64,000 bases of DNA. Origin: Sphingomonas naasensis (GTDB lineage: Bacteria > Pseudomonadota > Alphaproteobacteria > Sphingomonadales > Sphingomonadaceae). The stretch spans positions 124,001 to 188,000 of the forward strand of contig NZ_SRXU01000003.1 in the NCBI RefSeq assembly GCF_004792695.1, written 5' to 3'. Below, in pieces: positions 1 to 7,661 of this stretch (position 1 is its first letter; each line of letters begins with the position of its first letter). The notes below the pieces were generated by a model. The model was not told the DNA's origin. It was given only the letters and a program-made list of their open reading frames with translations, and did not search any database. The position numbers were made by a program, and so were the translations under genes.

Positions 1-55
1 GCGGAGTTTTCCATCGCCCGGAGCCCGCCGCGGACCCGGTTTTCGCGCTATAATG

Positions 56-190
56 AAGTAGAGAGACGGGCGGCCCGTTCCGATCCCCTCTGCGGGTCGC
101 TCGTCTCTTCCTCCCTTTCCGGGCCTCCTCCTCCTCGCCCGGAAACGACAAGAGCCAGGCTGGTCCCTACCCAGCCTGGCTCTTGCGTTT
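56..190 (+). ncRNA. candidate short non-coding transcript (unproven)
   Basis: A perfect TATAAT lies at 49-54, preceded by CGC, and a strong hairpin followed by a T-rich tail ends near 190, with no convincing coding frame between them. This layout could give an RNA of about 130 nt. No -35 hexamer is visible at the usual distance. The TATAAT resembles the -10-like element found at other operons of this flagellar locus. The stretch could equally be plain intergenic DNA between the gene ending at 257 and whatever lies left of the window. Confidence 0.25.
149..185. terminator. strong hairpin, probable (bidirectional) terminator
   Basis: A perfect 15-bp stem is formed by 149-163 and 171-185 with a 7-nt loop. 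On the + strand it is followed by GCGTTTT. On the - strand it lies downstream of the small gene ending at 257. It is a good intrinsic terminator structure, although neither strand has a long uninterrupted T run. Confidence 0.6.
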
Positions 191-256
191 TGCGCCCCTG
201 CGCCCGTCTCGAAACTCTATGGGAATGCGTCCGCGCCCGGCTCCGGGCCGCGCGGA

Positions 257-571
257 TCAGCGCGATGCGGCGCGCGTCAGCGGCATCGGAATGATTTCGG
301 CAGTGGCGATCGGCGTCGCATCGACTGCGAAGTCGTCGAGCGCGCAGCCGGCAACGCCCGCCGGCACCAGCAGCATCGCGAGGCAATCGCCGATCGCGGG
401 ATCTTCGCGCGGGCCGATCGTGTCGAGCACGTCGGAGAGCGCCATGCCGGCCTGCAGCGCCTTCTCGGCAGCGGCGTTCCACAACGCTTCAGCATCGTCG
501 ACGGTCAGCGTCAGCGTCGCGGTAAAGGCGCTGTTGATCGCACTGGCATTGCTGACGTCGCGAAGATTCAT
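257..571 (-). CDS. small acidic protein of unknown function
   Basis: This frame encodes 104 residues from MNLRDVSNAS. The start was chosen because AGAGGG lies 8-9 nt upstream of ATG 571, whereas the longer frame to 643 has no comparable signal. The protein is Ala- and Asp-rich with one predicted helical segment (TVDDAEALWNAAAEKAL) and no signal peptide or membrane span. No family is recognised. It lies near fliC in the flagellar region, but separate transcription is likely given the hairpin at 149-185 downstream and the gap before 702. Confidence 0.6.
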   Translation of the reverse strand: MNLRDVSNASAINSAFTATLTLTVDDAEALWNAAAEKALQAGMALSDVLDTIGPREDPAIGDCLAMLLVPAGVAGCALDDFAVDATPIATAEIIPMPLTRAASR

Positions 572-701
572 GAATGTGACCCTCTGTTTTTTTGCGACCC
601 GATCCGGGTTGCCGCCCATTGCCTCAGCGCCGCGCGACGACACAGTCCGGGGATGCCCCGATACGTAGAGTTACCGGTATCAGCGACACCGGCATGACAG
701 C

Positions 702-1103
702 TCAGTGAACCCGTGCTTCGGCGCGCCGCGCCAGCTCGCGGGCATGCGCGCCGACAAGGCACAGCTCGGCGTAGAGCCGGTCCCAGAATGGCGCGGGGAT
801 TTCGAGGCGCGCCTCGCCTTCCTGGCTCAGCTCCAGCGCCGCGCGCGGCTCGAGGCCGAGCTCGAAGCGCGTTCCGAACGTGCCGTCGACATGCTCCTCG
901 GGAAGCCCGTGCGGCACCGCGAGGCGCGCCGACATGATGTAGCCGGCCAGCACATCGGTGCCGTAGCCGTCGAGCAGGATGCGCGGACGATCGCTCATGT
1001 CGGGCCGCTCGAGCACGACGAGCGCGCCCGAGGGATGCTCCTCGACGCTCACGCGCAGCTTGCCACCAAAGGCGTCGGTGATTTCTCGGATACGTGGAAA
1101 CAA
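702..1103 (-). CDS. conserved hypothetical protein, 133 aa
   Basis: A cytoplasmic protein of 133 residues beginning MFPRIREITDAFGGKL. The initiator is a TTG (1101-1103) with a textbook AAGGAG 8 nt upstream, which settles the start. The sequence has alternating beta-strand-like stretches and a C-terminal amphipathic helix ending in ARRAEARVH. There is no signal peptide, membrane helix or catalytic motif. A TATAAT on the - strand lies at 1124-1129, only a few bases before the ribosome binding site, so a very short leader is possible. The position next to fliC hints at, but does not prove, a motility connection. Confidence 0.65.
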   Translation of the reverse strand: MFPRIREITDAFGGKLRVSVEEHPSGALVVLERPDMSDRPRILLDGYGTDVLAGYIMSARLAVPHGLPEEHVDGTFGTRFELGLEPRAALELSQEGEARLEIPAPFWDRLYAELCLVGAHARELARRAEARVH

Positions 1104-1198
1104 GCGATGATCTCCTTGCCATCATTATAGATGGATCAACCATCCCGACGGGCGGAGCGCGCGGTTTTCGTTGCGCCGGACGCACGCGGAAAAGGCGC

Positions 1199-1233
1199 AA
1201 AAAAAGAGGCCGGGACGTTGCCGTCCCGGCCTC
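1199..1233 (-). terminator. intrinsic terminator of fliC
   Basis: On the - strand, 37 bases after the fliC stop, a 12-bp perfect stem (1222-1233 with 1206-1217) and a 4-nt loop are followed by seven T residues (1199-1205). Confidence 0.9.
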
Positions 1234-1269
1234 CTGTCGTCAGGTAAGCTTCCAGGGAAAAGCTTGACC

Positions 1270-2124
1270 TTAACGGAACAGCGACGTGATGGTCTGCGGC
1301 GCCTGGTTGGCGATCGACAGAGCCTGCACACCGAGCTGCTGCTTGACCTGCAGCGCCTGCAAGCGGGCCGATTCCTTCGCGAGGTCCGCGTCGACGAGAT
1401 TGCCGATGCCGCCTTCGATGGTGTCGGAGAGCTTGCTGGTGAAGGTCGCCTGAGCGTCGATCTTGCGCGAAGCCGCGCCGAGCGTGCTGAGGGTCGTCTT
1501 CAGGTTCGCCTGGGTCGTGGTCAGCGTGTCGATCATCGCCTGGGCCGAAGCCTGGCTGCTGATGTTGCCGCTGGCCGCAACAGTGATCACCGACTTGCCA
1601 AGCTCCATGTCCTGGTTCGCAACGCTGAGCGAGTCCGGATCCCAGGTCGTCGACCCGGTGTTCGAATCCTTCAGCGACTGCAGCGCAGTCACGGTGCCGC
1701 CCGAGGCCTTCAGCAGGTTGGTGCCGTTGAAGTCCGACGAGTTGACGATCGTGGTGATCTGATCGCGCAGAGCCACGAAGTCGGCATTGTAGGCGTCACG
1801 CGTTGCCGTATCGATGCCGGCGTCGGCAGCCTGATAGGCCTTGGCCTTCATCTGGTTGACGACGTCCGAGATCTGCTCGGCACCGGCGACTGCGACGTCG
1901 GTCACGCTCTTGGCGCGGCTCAGCGACGAGGAAACGGCCTTGAGGCCGCCCATGTCGCCGCGAAGGCCCTGAGCGATCGTGTACGAAGCCGAGTCATCCT
2001 TGGTCGACGACACGTTCAGGCCGGTGTTGATGCGGCTCTGAACCTGCGACATGCCCTTGTTGGTCTCGGAGAGGCTCTGGAGAGCCGCCATCGCGCCGGT
2101 GTTGGTGTTGACAGAGAAACCCAT
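1270..2124 (-). CDS. fliC: flagellin
   Basis: Structural subunit of the flagellar filament, exported through the flagellar type III apparatus and polymerised outside the cell. The 284 residues hold the N-terminal D0/D1 helices (NTNTGAMAALQSL, then SRINTGLNVSSTKDDSASYTI) and the C-terminal D1/D0 helices ending VQALSIANQAPQTITSLFR. Only a short central segment is present, so outer D2/D3 domains are essentially absent, giving the small flagellin typical of alphaproteobacteria. The start ATG has AGAAGGAA just upstream. It is monocistronic, with its own leader (2125-2240) and terminator. FlbT, encoded at 19826, represses flagellin translation through the 5' leader in Caulobacter and may do so here. 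Confidence 0.95.
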   Translation of the reverse strand: MGFSVNTNTGAMAALQSLSETNKGMSQVQSRINTGLNVSSTKDDSASYTIAQGLRGDMGGLKAVSSSLSRAKSVTDVAVAGAEQISDVVNQMKAKAYQAADAGIDTATRDAYNADFVALRDQITTIVNSSDFNGTNLLKASGGTVTALQSLKDSNTGSTTWDPDSLSVANQDMELGKSVITVAASGNISSQASAQAMIDTLTTTQANLKTTLSTLGAASRKIDAQATFTSKLSDTIEGGIGNLVDADLAKESARLQALQVKQQLGVQALSIANQAPQTITSLFR

Positions 2125-2240
2125 GATAATTTCCTTCTTGGACTAGAGCCGCTTCTGCGGCCCGGACCGGAGACGCCGGTCCGCGACCTGGCGCATGCGC
2201 GCCCTGCAGGTTCATCATGGGAAGATTTCCAGGAGGACCA
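2125..2240 (-). promoter_or_regulatory. fliC leader and promoter region
   Basis: The 185-bp gap upstream of fliC holds, on the - strand, CTTCCCATGATG near 2211-2225, which resembles the CTTCCTATAATG element at 24373-24384. An inverted repeat GGACCGG/CCGGTCC with a 5-nt loop (2164-2182) follows in the would-be 5' leader. If the -10 guess is right, the leader is about 80 nt long, and this hairpin is a possible site for FlbT-type control. No -35 element is identified. Confidence 0.35.
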
Positions 2241-2309
2241 AAATTCCTCCGCAAATTTAAATGGTTAGCGAAAGGTTAACGAGACTGGGCGGCGGGGTGC
2301 GCCGCTCGC

Positions 2310-3572
2310 TCAGCCCACACACGCCCGTGCCCGCGCGAGCAGGAAGGCGCGCTCGGTCGCGTTTCGTGTCAGGCCGGCCGCCGCTTCGAACTCGGCCCGC
2401 GCCTCGGGCAGCCGGCCCGCGCGGAACAGGAAATCGCCGCGCGCCGCGGGCAGCGGCGCATAGCCGCGCAGCGCCTCGACTCCGGGCAGGTCGTCGATCA
2501 GCCGCAGCCCCGCCTCGGGGCCCGCGGCCATGCTGTGCGCGATCGCGCGGTTGAGCCCGACCACCGGCGTCGGCAGCACGCGGTTCAGCCGATCGTACAG
2601 CGCCGCGATCCGCGCCCAGTTAGTCTCGGCGGCGGTGCGCGCGCGGGCATGGCAGGCGCCGATCGCCGCCTGGAGCGCATAGGCGCCCCCGCCCCCGCCG
2701 AGCGCCTCGACCTGGCGCAGCGCATCGAGCCCGCGCCGGATGAGCAATGGGTCCCAGCGCGCGCGGTTCTGCGCGGTGAGGGGCACGAAGGCGCCGCTGG
2801 CATCGGTGCGGGCGTTCAGCCGCGATGCCTGGATGTCCATCAGCGCGACCAGCCCGAACACTTCGGGCTCGGCCGGCATCAGCCCCGCGAGAATGCGGCC
2901 CATCCGCCGCGCCTCGGCGCACAAGGCTGGGCGGATCGCGTCCTCGCCGGCGGTGGCCGCATAGCCTTCGTTGAAGATCAGATAGAGGACCTCGAGCACC
3001 GGGGCGAGGCGCGCGGCGAGCTCTTGCCCGCGCGGCATCTCGAAGGCGAGCCCGGCCTGCCCGATCGTCCGCTTGGCGCGGACGATGCGCTGGGCGATCG
3101 TCGGTTCGCTGGTGAGGAAGGCGCGCGCGATCTCGTCGGTGCTCAGCCCGCCGATCAGCCGCAGGGTGAGCGCCGCGCGCGCGTCCGCCGAAAGGATCGG
3201 GTGGCACGCCGCGAAGATCAGGCTCAGCAGCTCGTCGCCGACATCGTCGTCCATCGCCGCCTCGATCCGCGCGACCGCGCTCGCATCGGCTTCGTCCTGC
3301 TCGCGGGCGATCTCGGCGTGCTTGCGCGCGCGCATCGTGTCGTGCCGGATGCCGTCGAGCGCGCGGCGCTTGGCGGTCGCCATCAGCCACGCCGCGGGAT
3401 TGTCCGGCACGCCGCGCTTCGGCCAGTCGGAGAGCGCGATGAGCAGCGCTTCCTGCGCCAGCTCCTCGGCGCGGTCGACGTCGCGCACCATGCGGGCCAG
3501 GCCGCCGATCAGCCTGGCCCGTTCGATCCGGAACACCGCCTCGATCGCGCGTCGCGTCGCTTCGTCCGCCAT
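2310..3572 (-). CDS. ECF sigma factor of the ECF42 type with C-terminal TPR-like domain
   Basis: An RNA polymerase sigma factor of 420 aa. Sigma-2 region occupies roughly residues 1-85 (VDRAEELAQEALLIALSDWP, NPAAWLMATAKRRALDGIR). Sigma-4 follows at about 110-175 (LTLRLIGGLSTDEIARAFL). A long C-terminal extension of over 200 residues (EVLYLIFNEGYAATAG, LYDRLNRVLPTPVVGLNRA) is the signature of the ECF42 group, which lacks an anti-sigma factor and uses this extension for control. It lies 48 bp downstream of a DGPF-domain gene, the usual ECF42 partner. A promoter matching the group's consensus is found at 4089-4117. The family's signal is not known from sequence. Confidence 0.9.
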   Translation of the reverse strand: MADEATRRAIEAVFRIERARLIGGLARMVRDVDRAEELAQEALLIALSDWPKRGVPDNPAAWLMATAKRRALDGIRHDTMRARKHAEIAREQDEADASAVARIEAAMDDDVGDELLSLIFAACHPILSADARAALTLRLIGGLSTDEIARAFLTSEPTIAQRIVRAKRTIGQAGLAFEMPRGQELAARLAPVLEVLYLIFNEGYAATAGEDAIRPALCAEARRMGRILAGLMPAEPEVFGLVALMDIQASRLNARTDASGAFVPLTAQNRARWDPLLIRRGLDALRQVEALGGGGGAYALQAAIGACHARARTAAETNWARIAALYDRLNRVLPTPVVGLNRAIAHSMAAGPEAGLRLIDDLPGVEALRGYAPLPAARGDFLFRAGRLPEARAEFEAAAGLTRNATERAFLLARARACVG

Positions 3573-3620
3573 GCGCCCCTTGTCGGGGAAACGCGCCGAC
3601 CCGACAAGCGCCCGCCGGGC

Positions 3621-4043
3621 TCAGTTGCCGGCGAGCTTGTCCTTGGTGCGATCGTGGATCGCGGCGACCTCGGGGGTCAGATTCTCGGCGAAGTCTTCCA
3701 TCTCGAAGATCGGCCGGAGCTCGAGCTCGCTCGGTCCCGGCATCGGATTGGGGCAGCGCCGCGCCCAGGCGATCGCCTCGTCCATGTCCTTGACTTCCCA
3801 CACCCAATAACCGGCGACGAGCTCGCGCGTCTCGGCGAAGGGGCCGTCGGTGACGTTGCGGTCGGATCCGTCGAAGCCGATCCGCACGCCTTGGGACGAG
3901 GGCTTGAGCCCGTTGCCGTCGAGCATGATCCCGGCGTTGACCAGTTCCTCGTTATATTTGCCCATCGCCTCGAGCAGTTCGGTCGAGGGCATGACGCCCT
4001 GTTCGCTGTCCTCGGTCGCCTTCACGAAAACCACTACCCGCAT
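3621..4043 (-). CDS. DGPF-domain (YCII-related) protein, ECF42 partner
   Basis: A 140-aa cytoplasmic protein starting MRVVVFVKATEDSEQG; ATG 4041-4043 is preceded by AAGGAGAGGG, which rules out the longer frame to 4166. The hallmark DGPFAETRELVAGYWVWEV motif sits near residue 65-85. DGPF proteins have a ferredoxin-like YCII fold and are the common co-transcribed targets of ECF42 sigma factors. Their biochemical activity is unsettled. First gene of a two-gene operon with the sigma factor, with its own ECF42-like promoter upstream. Confidence 0.9.
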   Translation of the reverse strand: MRVVVFVKATEDSEQGVMPSTELLEAMGKYNEELVNAGIMLDGNGLKPSSQGVRIGFDGSDRNVTDGPFAETRELVAGYWVWEVKDMDEAIAWARRCPNPMPGPSELELRPIFEMEDFAENLTPEVAAIHDRTKDKLAGN

Positions 4044-4088
4044 TTTCCCTCTCCTTCGTCGCCAGAGGCCGAAGCGCCTCTCCCTTTG

Positions 4089-4117
4089 ATGACGAACGAG
4101 GTGCGCCGGAATCGACA
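4089..4117 (-). promoter_or_regulatory. ECF42-type promoter
   Basis: On the - strand TGTCGA (4112-4117) is separated by exactly 17 bp from CGTCAT (4089-4094), about 45 bp before the DGPF start codon. TGTCGA at -35 and a CGTC-like -10 are the known features of ECF42 target promoters, so this operon is probably autoregulated. Confidence 0.7.
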
Positions 4118-4168
4118 GTGGTTCGAAAATTTTTTCGCCACGCGGTTTCGGAAGGGCGACGCCCAACG

Positions 4169-4201
4169 AAAAAGGGCCCGTCCGATCGCTCGGACGGGCC
4201 C
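4169..4201 (-). terminator. intrinsic terminator of the flgFGAH operon
   Basis: A 12-bp perfect GC-rich stem (4190-4201 with 4174-4185), 4-nt loop, followed on the - strand by five T residues, 25 bases after the flgH stop. Confidence 0.9.
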
Positions 4202-4225
4202 CCTCCCTCCCCCGAAGGATTCACA

Positions 4226-4993
4226 TCAGAACGGGAACAGCGCGTCGTAGATCTGCTGGCCCCAGCGCGCCTGCTGCGCGTCGGTGAGCTGGCCCTTGCC
4301 GCCGTAGATCACGCGCGCCTCGGCGATCTGCGAGTGCTGGATCGAATTGTCGCGCGCGATGTCCTCGGGGCGGATGATGCCGGTGACGATCAGCTCGCGC
4401 ATCTCGAAATTGACGCGCACTTCCTGCTTGCCACGGATCATCAGATTGCCGTTGGGCAGCACCTGGGTGACGATCGCGGCCATCGTCATGTTGATCGTCT
4501 CGGAGCGGTTGGTGGTCCCGCCGCCGGCGTATTTGGAGCCCGAATTGGTCTCGAGCGCGGCCGCGGCGTTGCTACCGAGCAGCTTGGCCACCGGCGCGAT
4601 GCCGAGCAGCCCGCCGAGCCCGCCATTCTCCGAACCGCCGCGGGTGCGCGAGGTGTTGTTGCCGATATCGGCCTTGTCCTGAATGTTGATCTTGATCGTC
4701 AGGATGTCGCCGAGCTTGCCCGCGCGCTGGTCGCGGAAAAACGCGCCGGCGCCAGTGCGGAACAGCGACGCGCTCGACGCGCCGGTCGGCTGCGGCTGCT
4801 GCATCGCCACCTGGGTCGGCCGGGCGGTGCCGGCGCGGTCCGAAGGCATCGCCAGCGACGGCTCGACATCGGGCGCCGCGACGGGGTCGATGCCGGAGAG
4901 CTTGGGCGCCTTGCCGATCTGCTGGAGCCGCCCGACCGAGCCGCAGCCCGACAGCGTGGCGCCGAGCGCCAAGAGAAGAATGACGTTACGCAT
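4226..4993 (-). CDS. flgH: flagellar L-ring protein FlgH
   Basis: Outer-membrane lipoprotein that builds the L ring around the distal rod. The N-terminus MRNVILLLALGATLSGCG is a lipoprotein signal with lipobox LSGC. The FlgH core follows: SLFRTGAGAFFRDQRAGKLGDILTI, a central Gly-rich stretch, then the C-terminal TGIIRPEDIARDNSI and QQARWGQQIYDALFPF. The start was set at ATG 4993 (GAGGGA 7 nt upstream). A TTG two codons earlier would sit on top of that site. The 255-aa length fits the family. Last gene of flgF-flgG-flgA-flgH, closed by the terminator at 4169-4201. Confidence 0.95.
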   Translation of the reverse strand: MRNVILLLALGATLSGCGSVGRLQQIGKAPKLSGIDPVAAPDVEPSLAMPSDRAGTARPTQVAMQQPQPTGASSASLFRTGAGAFFRDQRAGKLGDILTIKINIQDKADIGNNTSRTRGGSENGGLGGLLGIAPVAKLLGSNAAAALETNSGSKYAGGGTTNRSETINMTMAAIVTQVLPNGNLMIRGKQEVRVNFEMRELIVTGIIRPEDIARDNSIQHSQIAEARVIYGGKGQLTDAQQARWGQQIYDALFPF

Positions 4994-5012
4994 GTTCAAA
5001 TCCCTCGGTTAA

Positions 5013-5447
5013 TTACGGTGCGGCGATCCGGACGGTGCCGGAGCCTTCGATCGTTCCATCGAGCGTGCGGTTGGTGGCATTGGTCACCACCCGCACCATT
5101 TCGCCCTTGCCGCCGCCGTTCAGCGCGCGGCCCGAAGCGGTGATCACCAGCGCGCCCGAGACGATGCGGATCGTCACCGGCTCGCCGCGCCGCACGAGCT
5201 GCGGCTTCATCAGGTCCGAGCGCCGCACGGTCATCCCGGCGGTGAGGTTGCGCGCGGCTTCCATGCCGGCGGCGTCCTCGGCCGAGAGCACCCCGCGCGC
5301 CGCGGCGGGCGCGCGCGCCTCGGTCTCGAAATCCTCGCGCTCGAGCCGCGTGCCCTTCTCGACCGCATGGGCGAGGACGGCCACCGGCACGTCCTCTGCC
5401 GGGACCGAAGCGGCGCCGGCCAGCGCGAGGGCGAGCAACAGGCTCAT
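5013..5447 (-). CDS. flgA: flagellar P-ring assembly chaperone FlgA (short form)
   Basis: Periplasmic chaperone needed for FlgI P-ring assembly. MSLLLALALAGAASVPA is a signal peptide, followed by the SAF-type domain (VPVAVLAHAVEKGTRLEREDF, NLTAGMTVRRSDL) and the C-terminal beta domain (VRRGEPVTIRIVSGALVITASGRAL, GKGEMVRVVTN, GTIEGSGTVRI). At 144 aa it is shorter than enterobacterial FlgA and lacks most of the N-terminal domain. Its ATG overlaps the flgG stop by one base (TGATG), so translation is coupled. FlgI itself is not in the window. Confidence 0.9.
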   Translation of the reverse strand: MSLLLALALAGAASVPAEDVPVAVLAHAVEKGTRLEREDFETEARAPAAARGVLSAEDAAGMEAARNLTAGMTVRRSDLMKPQLVRRGEPVTIRIVSGALVITASGRALNGGGKGEMVRVVTNATNRTLDGTIEGSGTVRIAAP

Positions 5448-6229
5448 CAGCGCAGCTGGCTGGTCGTCGCCAGCATCTCGTCGGCGGTCTTCACCACGCG
5501 GCTGTTCATCTCATAGGCACGCTGCGCGGTGATCAGCGCGGTGATCTCGGCGACCGCGTTGACGTTCGAGCCTTCGATGAAGCCCTGGCTCAGCGTGCCG
5601 AGGCCGGGCTCGCCCGGATTGGCGACGGTCGGCTGGCCCGAAGCGGCGGTCTCGAGGAAGAGGTTGTCGCCCTTCGCCTCGAGCCCGGCGTCGTTCATGA
5701 ACGTCGCAAGCTCGATCTGGCCGACGGTCTGCGGCTGGGGATCGCCCGCGGTGATCACCTGGACCTCGCCGGTCTTCGAGATCGTCACGTCGACCGCGCC
5801 CTGCGGGATGGTGATGCCCGGCGCGACCGGATAGCCGTCCTGCGTCACCAGCTCGCCCTGATCCGAGACGCCGAACGAGCCGTCGCGGGTATAGGCGGTG
5901 TCGCCCGAAGGCAGCGTGATCTGGAAATAGCCGCGTCCGGTGATCGCCACGTCGTAGCGGTTCTCGGTCGCCTGCAGCGCGCCCTGCTGCTGGATGCGAT
6001 AGACGCCGCCGGTCTTGACGCCCGCGCCGATCTGGATGCCCGAGGGCGATTTGGTGTCGGGGCCGGTCGCGCCGCCGGGACGCTCGATCTGCTCGTAGAG
6101 CAGGTCCTGGAACTCCGCGCGCTGGCGCTTGAAGCCCGTGGTGTTCATGTTGGCGATGTTGTTCGAGATGACGTCGACATTGGTCTGCTGCGCGAGCATG
6201 CCGGTCGATGCGATGGAGAGCGAACGCAT
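5447..6229 (-). CDS. flgG: flagellar distal rod protein FlgG
   Basis: Distal rod subunit passing through the P and L rings. The 260 residues show the N-terminal rod/hook motif (SLSIASTGMLAQQTNVDVISNNIANMNT), the FlgG-specific segment GFKRQRAEFQDLLYEQ, and the C-terminal helix (EGSNVNAVAEITALITAQRAYEMNSR then VVKTADEMLATTSQLR). Length matches FlgG closely. It lies 19 bp after flgF and is coupled to flgA. Confidence 0.97.
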   Translation of the reverse strand: MRSLSIASTGMLAQQTNVDVISNNIANMNTTGFKRQRAEFQDLLYEQIERPGGATGPDTKSPSGIQIGAGVKTGGVYRIQQQGALQATENRYDVAITGRGYFQITLPSGDTAYTRDGSFGVSDQGELVTQDGYPVAPGITIPQGAVDVTISKTGEVQVITAGDPQPQTVGQIELATFMNDAGLEAKGDNLFLETAASGQPTVANPGEPGLGTLSQGFIEGSNVNAVAEITALITAQRAYEMNSRVVKTADEMLATTSQLR

Positions 6230-6248
6230 TTAGTCTAGCCTTTCTGTA

Positions 6249-6989
6249 TCAGCCGACGCGGCCGAGCCGGTCGATCGCCTTCTTGCGAAGGTCGGACATG
6301 CTTTCGTTGAGGTTCATGCTGGTCTGGTAGGCGCGCAGGATCTCGACCATGTCGGTGGTCTCGACGATCGCGTTGACGTTCGATCCCTCGACGCCGCCCG
6401 ACTTCAATTTGGTCTCTGCCGCGGTCAGTTCGCGGCCGTTGCTGCCGTTCATCATGCCGTCGCCGCGCGGATCGAGATTGGCCTCGTCGAACACGGTCAC
6501 GGTGATCCGGCCGAGCGGGCCGTCGGGGCCCATCACGCTGCCGTCGCCGGTGATGCTCAGCCGGCCGGCGCTTTCGGGCGGCACGGTGATCGGCTTGCCG
6601 CCTTCGCCGAGGATCTTCTGGCCGCCCGCGGTGGCGAGCTCGCCGCTCTGCAGCACCTTGATATAGCCCGCGCGCGTATAGGCGGTGGCGCCGCCCGGCG
6701 CCTCGACGGCCAGATAGCCCGGCCCGTCGATATAGACGTCGAGCGGGTTCTCGGTGGACTGGAAGCCACCGGCGGAGGCATCGTGCACCGCGCCGTAATC
6801 GAGCACGAACGACGTCTTCTTGGCGTCGGGCGTGATCGTGGTCTCGCCCTGCTCGACATATTCGCGGAACACCGGCTTCTCACGCTTGAAGCCCACCGTG
6901 TTCATGTTGGCGAGGTTGTTCGCCGCCACGTCGAGCCGGCGCCGCAGCGCCTGTTCCTGGCTCAGCAATACATAAGACGAGATGTCCAC
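6249..6989 (-). CDS. flgF: flagellar proximal rod protein FlgF
   Basis: Proximal rod subunit, 246 aa. It carries the N-terminal rod motif (LSQEQALRRRLDVAANNLANMNTVGFKRE, divided here by normal family variation), the central beta domain (NPLDVYIDGPGYLAVEAPGG, AYTRAGYIKVLQSGELAT) and the C-terminal helix (GVEGSNVNAIVETTDMVEI, then LRAYQTSMNLNESMSDLRKKAIDRLG). First gene of flgF-flgG-flgA-flgH. It is divergent from fliL with a 117-bp shared control region that contains the CTATAATAG element. Confidence 0.95.
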   Translation of the reverse strand: MDISSYVLLSQEQALRRRLDVAANNLANMNTVGFKREKPVFREYVEQGETTITPDAKKTSFVLDYGAVHDASAGGFQSTENPLDVYIDGPGYLAVEAPGGATAYTRAGYIKVLQSGELATAGGQKILGEGGKPITVPPESAGRLSITGDGSVMGPDGPLGRITVTVFDEANLDPRGDGMMNGSNGRELTAAETKLKSGGVEGSNVNAIVETTDMVEILRAYQTSMNLNESMSDLRKKAIDRLGRVG

Positions 6990-7018
6990 CGGACGGTCCC
7001 TTCAGAAATTTGTCGCTA

Positions 7019-7052
7019 GGCAGAAATTGCCGGGTGACCATCCTATAATAGA
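7019..7052. promoter_or_regulatory. shared flgF/fliL control region with CTATAATAG element
   Basis: TATAAT at 7044-7049 lies in CATCCTATAATAG, about 55 bp before the fliL start. The nonamer CTATAATAG is nearly self-complementary, so it could serve flgF on the other strand too. An inverted repeat GGCA-GAAAT-TGCC (7019-7031) followed by GGGTG lies just upstream; a close relative occurs before flbT at 19746-19758. No -35 hexamer of the usual kind is seen. Confidence 0.5.
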
Positions 7053-7106
7053 GGAAAATCAGCCGGCGCGGTGCCGGAGCGCAGATTTCGAAAGGTGCCC
7101 AGGGAA

Positions 7107-7661
7107 ATGTCGTCACCCGAGATCGTCGAGGAAGGTGCGGAGGGCGCGAAGCCCGTCCAGCCCAAGTCGAAGAAGAAGCTTCTCATTATAGGAGCGGCTG
7201 CCGGCGTGCTGCTGCTCGGCGGCGGCGGCGGCGCGGCGATGATGCTCTCGGGCGGGTCGGCCAAGGCCGAGACCGCGGCCGAGGGCCATGGCGAGGAAGC
7301 CAAGCCCGAGGCCGAAGCCGAGAGCGGCGGCCATGGCGGCGGCGAAGGCGCAGGCAAGGAAGCCTATGTCGACGTGCCCGCGATGATCGTGAACCTGCGC
7401 TCGCCCGACGGCGCCTCGCGCTATCTCAAGATCCACTTCATGATCGTGCCGGGCCCCAAGGGCACCGCCGACAGCGTCCGCGAGAAGCTGCCGCTGATCC
7501 TAGACGCCTATCAGCCCTTCCTGCGCGAGCTGCGCCCCGAGGATCTGGCCGGCTCGGCCGCGGTCTTCCGGATCAAGGAAGAGATGCTGGTCCGCGCCAG
7601 CGACGTCGCCGGCGCCGGCACCGTCAAGGACATCCTCATCCAGGACCTCGTCCAGCAATGA
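7107..7661 (+). CDS. fliL: flagellar basal body-associated protein FliL
   Basis: Inner-membrane protein next to the stator that supports motor torque. A charged cytoplasmic N-terminus (KPVQPKSKKK) precedes a single membrane span (LLIIGAAAGVLLLGGGGG). An Ala/Glu/Gly-rich linker follows, then the periplasmic stomatin-like domain (EAYVDVPAMIVNLRSPDG, RYLKIHFMIVPG, LPLILDAYQPFLRELRPEDL). ATG 7107 was preferred over GTG 7071, giving 184 aa, because AGGGA precedes it closely, though the spacing is tight. It overlaps fliM by four bases (ATGA). Confidence 0.93.
   Translation: MSSPEIVEEGAEGAKPVQPKSKKKLLIIGAAAGVLLLGGGGGAAMMLSGGSAKAETAAEGHGEEAKPEAEAESGGHGGGEGAGKEAYVDVPAMIVNLRSPDGASRYLKIHFMIVPGPKGTADSVREKLPLILDAYQPFLRELRPEDLAGSAAVFRIKEEMLVRASDVAGAGTVKDILIQDLVQQ

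Noticed and set aside
48..482. 144-aa frame on the - strand
   Set aside because: Arg-rich, overlaps a small gene with a proper ribosome site and runs through the terminator hairpin.
2535..4250. 571-aa open frame on the + strand
   Set aside because: It runs antisense through the ECF42 and DGPF genes, is Arg/Asp/His-rich without domains, and is a by-product of high GC.
7019..7031. Sigma-54 promoter before fliL
   Set aside because: GG and GC are separated by 10 rather than the required 12 positions; the flbT copy is also off by one. Better read as an inverted repeat.
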